Part shown: in pieces, positions 61,089 to 64,000 of the stretch
Numbering within the stretch: the stretch's first letter is position 1
Layout: every line of letters starts with the position of its first letter
Source of the DNA: Phoenicibacter sp963592435
Lineage (GTDB): Bacteria; Actinomycetota; Coriobacteriia; Coriobacteriales; Eggerthellaceae
Reading direction: 5' to 3'
NCBI GenBank assembly: GCA_963592435.1
Contig: CAVAWT010000005.1
Span: 11,120 to 75,119, forward strand
Length of the DNA stretch: 64,000 bases
The notes under the pieces: generated by a model
Databases searched by the model: none
Told to the model about the DNA's origin: nothing
What the model saw: the letters and a program-made list of their open reading frames with translations, nothing else
Position numbers and translations under genes: made by a program

Positions 61089-64000
61089 TTAGGCTTTAGT
61101 TAGCCCCTCATACAACTTAAAAAGGTGTCCCACAATCTTCTCCTCATCGCCACCGAAGTTAACGCCGTAGGCTTCTTCGACAGCTGAGTCGAGCGCATTG
61201 TGGGCAGAAGTTAACTTGGGGTAGAGGAAGTCGTTGCTTGGGTCATACATGTCTGCCAGCGAGCATGTTTGCTCTGCATCTTTTGCTTGGTTGACGTAAA
61301 ACTCGCGAGCATCCAGCACCTCTTGCGCACATGATTCGATTTTCTCTCGCACTTCATTTGAAATGCAGTTTTCAACTGGGGTGGAGAGGGTCTCGCGCGT
61401 GACACCTGGCCAAGGGAAGTTGTTGTAGACGATATCGGAGGCATACCTATATCTTGATTCAAGCCTTCCCGCAACTGTTCGCATCCAAGCGTTATGAAAT
61501 CGAGATGAAATCAGACCAAAATAATAAAGATTTGCTTGAGGAAGAATAAATATGCTGTCATTTGGAACCGCGCCTTCACTAATGTAGCCAATGGGAACAT
61601 AAATCCTTCTCTCAGAAGATACTCTTGGTACAACCAAAAAATCACCAAATTCAAATTTCCGATTCGGTCTCATCAGATGGGGTGTGTCTTTAAGCTTGTA
61701 AGCATCTCCAGTTTTAACTTGTTCTTCGCGCCACTCTTTACAACTGTCAATTCTTGCCCTTACTGTTGGCATTTGCTTTAGGCTTCCAGCAGTTACATTC
61801 TCAAGCCACAAACAATATCTTGGAATATTGTTAATAAATTCCCTCGCGGAAATGAAAGGTTTTATCCAATTCTGAGCCTCAGGTTCCTTGTTTTCTAGCT
61901 CTTCTTTCTGTTCTTTAGTTAATATGAGACATCCATTATCTGCAGGTTTAAAACCATATATCAATGGGCGAATATTGCAAATTGGTTTACCCCTTTTCTC
62001 AACAAACACATTCCCTGCATTTGCAAGGTAACCATTGATGTTCTCAACCTTTTGCACCATGCCATTTTCAAATAATGAACAAGTGTCAGTTTTCTGGTAG
62101 GAGAAACCGACGATGACGACGTGCACGTGCGCTTGATCGGCTGCTTCATTGTTCCAAATGAACGACTTGTGCGCAAAGTTGATGTGAATCCCATCTTCAA
62201 AAAGTGGCTGCCAAATGGGTTGCACCTGCTGCCCTTGACAAATTGAGTTGGTGGAAACAAAGGCGCATCTCACATTCACGTCATCCTGCAAGTTGCGAAC
62301 CCCATTTACGTCATCCTGAGACGAACGAAGTGAGTCGAAGGATCTATATTCAGGTGGTACCGATTGTAAGGTTTCAACCTGACACTGCGTCCCCTTGTCA
62401 GCTAGATCCTTCGTCGCGCTTACGCGCTCCTCAGGATGACGTGTGAGGTTGTTTGCTGACATATACTCTGCAGCTTTTTTGTACCAACAGGCAACGTAGT
62501 CAACCGTTTTGACGTTTCCAAAAAGCAGTGATCTGTCTTCGCCCTGCTCCTTTGAGAGGTTGGAGTATCCAATAAACGGCGGATTGCCAATTATGTAATT
62601 GCATGCGTGAGCTGACAAAACTTCCTCCCAATTGAGGCGAAGGGCGTTGCCTTGAACGATTGTGGCAGAGTCGGTCAGTGGGAAATTTTTTGCCTCGACA
62701 TCAAGAGTTATCTCTGTTTCAACGTTCGATTGAAGTTGCGCAATCCAAAGCGCAGTTTTTGCAACACGAACAGCAAAGTCGTTAATCTCAATGCCGTAAA
62801 ACTGCTTAAGTGACACTCTGTCGCTAATCGGCTCTTCTGAAAAATCGATTATCGTTTGCCCCGAATGTAAAATTCGCAAAATGTCGTCTTCCAAGCGTCG
62901 CAAGCAAAGAAAAGTCTCTGTTAGGAAATTTCCACTTCCGCACGCAGGGTCAAAAAACGAAAGCGAGCAAATTTCTTTATGCAACTTTTGAAGTCTGTTT
63001 CGCTTTTGTCGCTCTGTCAAAGTTTCATCATTTATGATTGCTCTGAATCTTTCGTTCAAATCATCCAGAAACAAGGGGTCGATGACTTTGTGAATGTTTT
63101 CAGGCGAGGTGTAGTGCATGCCGCCGCTTCGGCGAGTTTCTGGATTTAAGGTCCCCTCGAAAATGCCTCCGAAGATTGTGGGAGAAATTTTTGACCAATC
63201 GGTTTTTTGGCTCAACTCATAGAGCAGTTTATATTTCAAATCCTCGTCAAAGTTGGGAATTTCAGTGTCTTCAGTGAAAAGCCCGCCGTTGACATAGGGG
63301 AAAGGCTTCACAGTTTCATCGTATGGGTCACGCTCATCAAGTGGCGTGTCAAGTGCATGAAAGAGCTTCTTGAGAGCATCGCGAATGTTTTCAGGCGCAA
63401 CATTTTTCAGGTAGTTTAAAAAACTGTCATGCGGGAAAAGCTCAGGAACATCTTCACTGAACAGGCAAAACACAAGTCGCACACAAAGAACATTCAAGGC
63501 GTGTTGCGTTTCAGGTGAGTCGGGGTTGTGATAGCGTTTTGCAAGTTCTTCATAGATTTCCCCAATTTGTTTTCCAGCCTGAAAAGAAATCTGCTTTTGC
63601 TTTTCTGTGCGCGAATTTGCTGGGTCGGTGATGAAAGCGAGGTATTCAGGGTGTTCGCCAAGTTCTTCCAAAGTGAACTCGAACGGGTGTTTTTCCAGTT
63701 CTCCAGAGTCGAACTTGTTCCAATCATAAACTCTGAAAGTGCCAAAATTGCACACAACGATGAAGCGAGGCTGGTTTATGCGCTTGAAAGCTTGCGCGTA
63801 TGCCAACGCCTGCTGAAACGGCGTAACCTGCCGTCCTTGGCGCAACTCTTGCTTGTCAAGGTTAACATTTAGCCCTTTTTGCTCAATCAAAACTCCGCAG
63901 TCGGGGATGTATGCATCAATGAAACCGCCGTTTGACGCAAGCATCTCAAACTTGCATTTCTGCACAGCGTCAGCCATTCCAAGCACGTTTTGCAAAAGGT
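61089..64000 (-). CDS. MmeI-like type IIL restriction-methyltransferase (5' end beyond window)
   Basis: At least 968 residues; the true start lies past base 64000, because the family begins ~40 residues earlier. N-terminal nuclease-like motif FIDAYIPDCGVLIEQK (Asp...Glu-x-Lys), helical spacer, then adenine methyltransferase motifs FFDPACGSGNFLTETF (SAM binding) and IIGNPPFIGYSN (NPPF catalytic), then a target-recognition region (VARINSTEAD-like pattern LVVPRVSSERRIYVPIGYIS, SRYRYASDIVYNNFPWP). A single chain therefore probably cuts and methylates DNA. About 56-60 residues between YMSANNL and RCAFVSTNS (62269-62447) are encoded by a REP-like repeat and are foreign to the family. The frame stays open. 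Activity is uncertain because the insertion is in the methyltransferase domain. Confidence 0.85.
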   Translation of the reverse strand, partial: LLQNVLGMADAVQKCKFEMLASNGGFIDAYIPDCGVLIEQKGLNVNLDKQELRQGRQVTPFQQALAYAQAFKRINQPRFIVVCNFGTFRVYDWNKFDSGELEKHPFEFTLEELGEHPEYLAFITDPANSRTEKQKQISFQAGKQIGEIYEELAKRYHNPDSPETQHALNVLCVRLVFCLFSEDVPELFPHDSFLNYLKNVAPENIRDALKKLFHALDTPLDERDPYDETVKPFPYVNGGLFTEDTEIPNFDEDLKYKLLYELSQKTDWSKISPTIFGGIFEGTLNPETRRSGGMHYTSPENIHKVIDPLFLDDLNERFRAIINDETLTERQKRNRLQKLHKEICSLSFFDPACGSGNFLTETFLCLRRLEDDILRILHSGQTIIDFSEEPISDRVSLKQFYGIEINDFAVRVAKTALWIAQLQSNVETEITLDVEAKNFPLTDSATIVQGNALRLNWEEVLSAHACNYIIGNPPFIGYSNLSKEQGEDRSLLFGNVKTVDYVACWYKKAAEYMSANNLTRHPEERVSATKDLADKGTQCQVETLQSVPPEYRSFDSLRSSQDDVNGVRNLQDDVNVRCAFVSTNSICQGQQVQPIWQPLFEDGIHINFAHKSFIWNNEAADQAHVHVVIVGFSYQKTDTCSLFENGMVQKVENINGYLANAGNVFVEKRGKPICNIRPLIYGFKPADNGCLILTKEQKEELENKEPEAQNWIKPFISAREFINNIPRYCLWLENVTAGSLKQMPTVRARIDSCKEWREEQVKTGDAYKLKDTPHLMRPNRKFEFGDFLVVPRVSSERRIYVPIGYISEGAVPNDSIFILPQANLYYFGLISSRFHNAWMRTVAGRLESRYRYASDIVYNNFPWPGVTRETLSTPVENCISNEVREKIESCAQEVLDAREFYVNQAKDAEQTCSLADMYDPSNDFLYPKLTSAHNALDSAVEEAYGVNFGGDEEKIVGHLFKLYEGLTKA
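62269..62447. repeat. REP-like inverted repeat inserted in frame in the methyltransferase gene
   Basis: Arms at 62308-62346 and 62403-62442 share ACGTCATCCTGAG at the outside and CGAAGGATCTA at the inside, in opposite orientation. A further copy of ACGTCATCCTG stands at 62278-62288, and the outermost ends CTCACA (62269) and TGTGAG (62442-62447) are inverted. The CGTCATCCTGAG...GAAGGATCT pattern is a repeat common in many bacterial genomes. Translated, it yields the low-similarity stretch HPEERVSATKDLADKGTQ and following. Confidence 0.85.

Noticed and set aside
1..64000. CRISPR array, rRNA genes, transposase or integrase genes
   Set aside because: None seen: no regularly spaced repeats, no rRNA-like blocks, and no DDE or tyrosine/serine recombinase motifs in the translated frames.

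Overview
The window reads as part of a bacterial chromosome of moderate-to-low GC from an anaerobe, most likely a low-GC member of the Actinobacteria (class Coriobacteriia). A Clostridia-like Firmicute cannot be excluded from sequence alone. Evidence for an anaerobe: a glycyl radical enzyme with its radical-SAM activase, a one-polypeptide pyruvate:ferredoxin oxidoreductase, and folate-dependent TrmFO. Evidence for the lineage is softer: the rplS-rnhB-yraN-comM-dprA-trmFO order, the long charged tail on ribosomal protein S20, and surface proteins with DUF5648-type repeats.

Region 1 (1-17395, all minus strand) is a bacterial microcompartment (BMC) operon. In transcription order it encodes a MIP-family channel, a PduU/EutS-like shell protein, an EutP/PduV-like GTPase, a DJ-1/PfpI protein, a glycyl radical diol dehydratase, its activase, PduB, a BMC-H protein, a flavoprotein-like protein, a BMC-H protein with a Lys-rich tail, a BMC-P vertex protein, an aldehyde dehydrogenase-like protein without the catalytic Cys, an iron alcohol dehydrogenase, a PocR-type sensor, an AraC-type response regulator, MetK, PduL, an EutJ-like chaperone and a PduP-type aldehyde dehydrogenase cut by the window edge. 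The expected pathway is 1,2-propanediol (or glycerol) to aldehyde, then to acyl-CoA (PduP), acyl phosphate (PduL) and alcohol (PduQ). MetK would supply SAM to the activase. Odd points are an encapsulation-peptide-like insert inside the dehydratase, the aldehyde dehydrogenase pseudoenzyme, the degenerate sensor kinase, and altered NPA motifs in the channel.

Region 2 (17580-34058) is core genome: nifJ, divergent from the BMC operon; a shortened str/S10 ribosomal cluster (rpsL-rpsG-fusA-rpsJ-rplC-rplD-rplW, then a terminator); rplS-rnhB-yraN-comM-dprA-trmFO; and a tightly coupled, unfamiliar three-gene operon (J-domain coiled-coil protein, HIRAN protein, Sel1-repeat protein).

Region 3 (34200-48868, mostly plus strand) is branched-chain amino acid biosynthesis: ilvA-ridA-leuA-leuC-leuD-leuB-ilvB-ilvN-ilvC from one promoter, then an unrelated two-gene insertion (an orphan protein and a DUF4143-type ATPase), then ilvD and a DUF815-type ATPase. 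Region 4 (48964-58896) holds two secreted proteins sharing DUF5648-type repeats (a papain-like protease and a CAP protein), an NAD(P)HX dehydratase, lepA-azlC-azlD, rpsT with a structured leader, holA and tRNA-Phe.

Region 5 (58897-64000) is a decaying defence or accessory locus: a rhuM gene broken by one in-frame stop, at least two truncated remnants of a type IIL restriction-methyltransferase gene, a hairpin repeat element, a small unknown gene, and a large MmeI-like enzyme that runs off the window and carries a REP-like repeat translated in frame.
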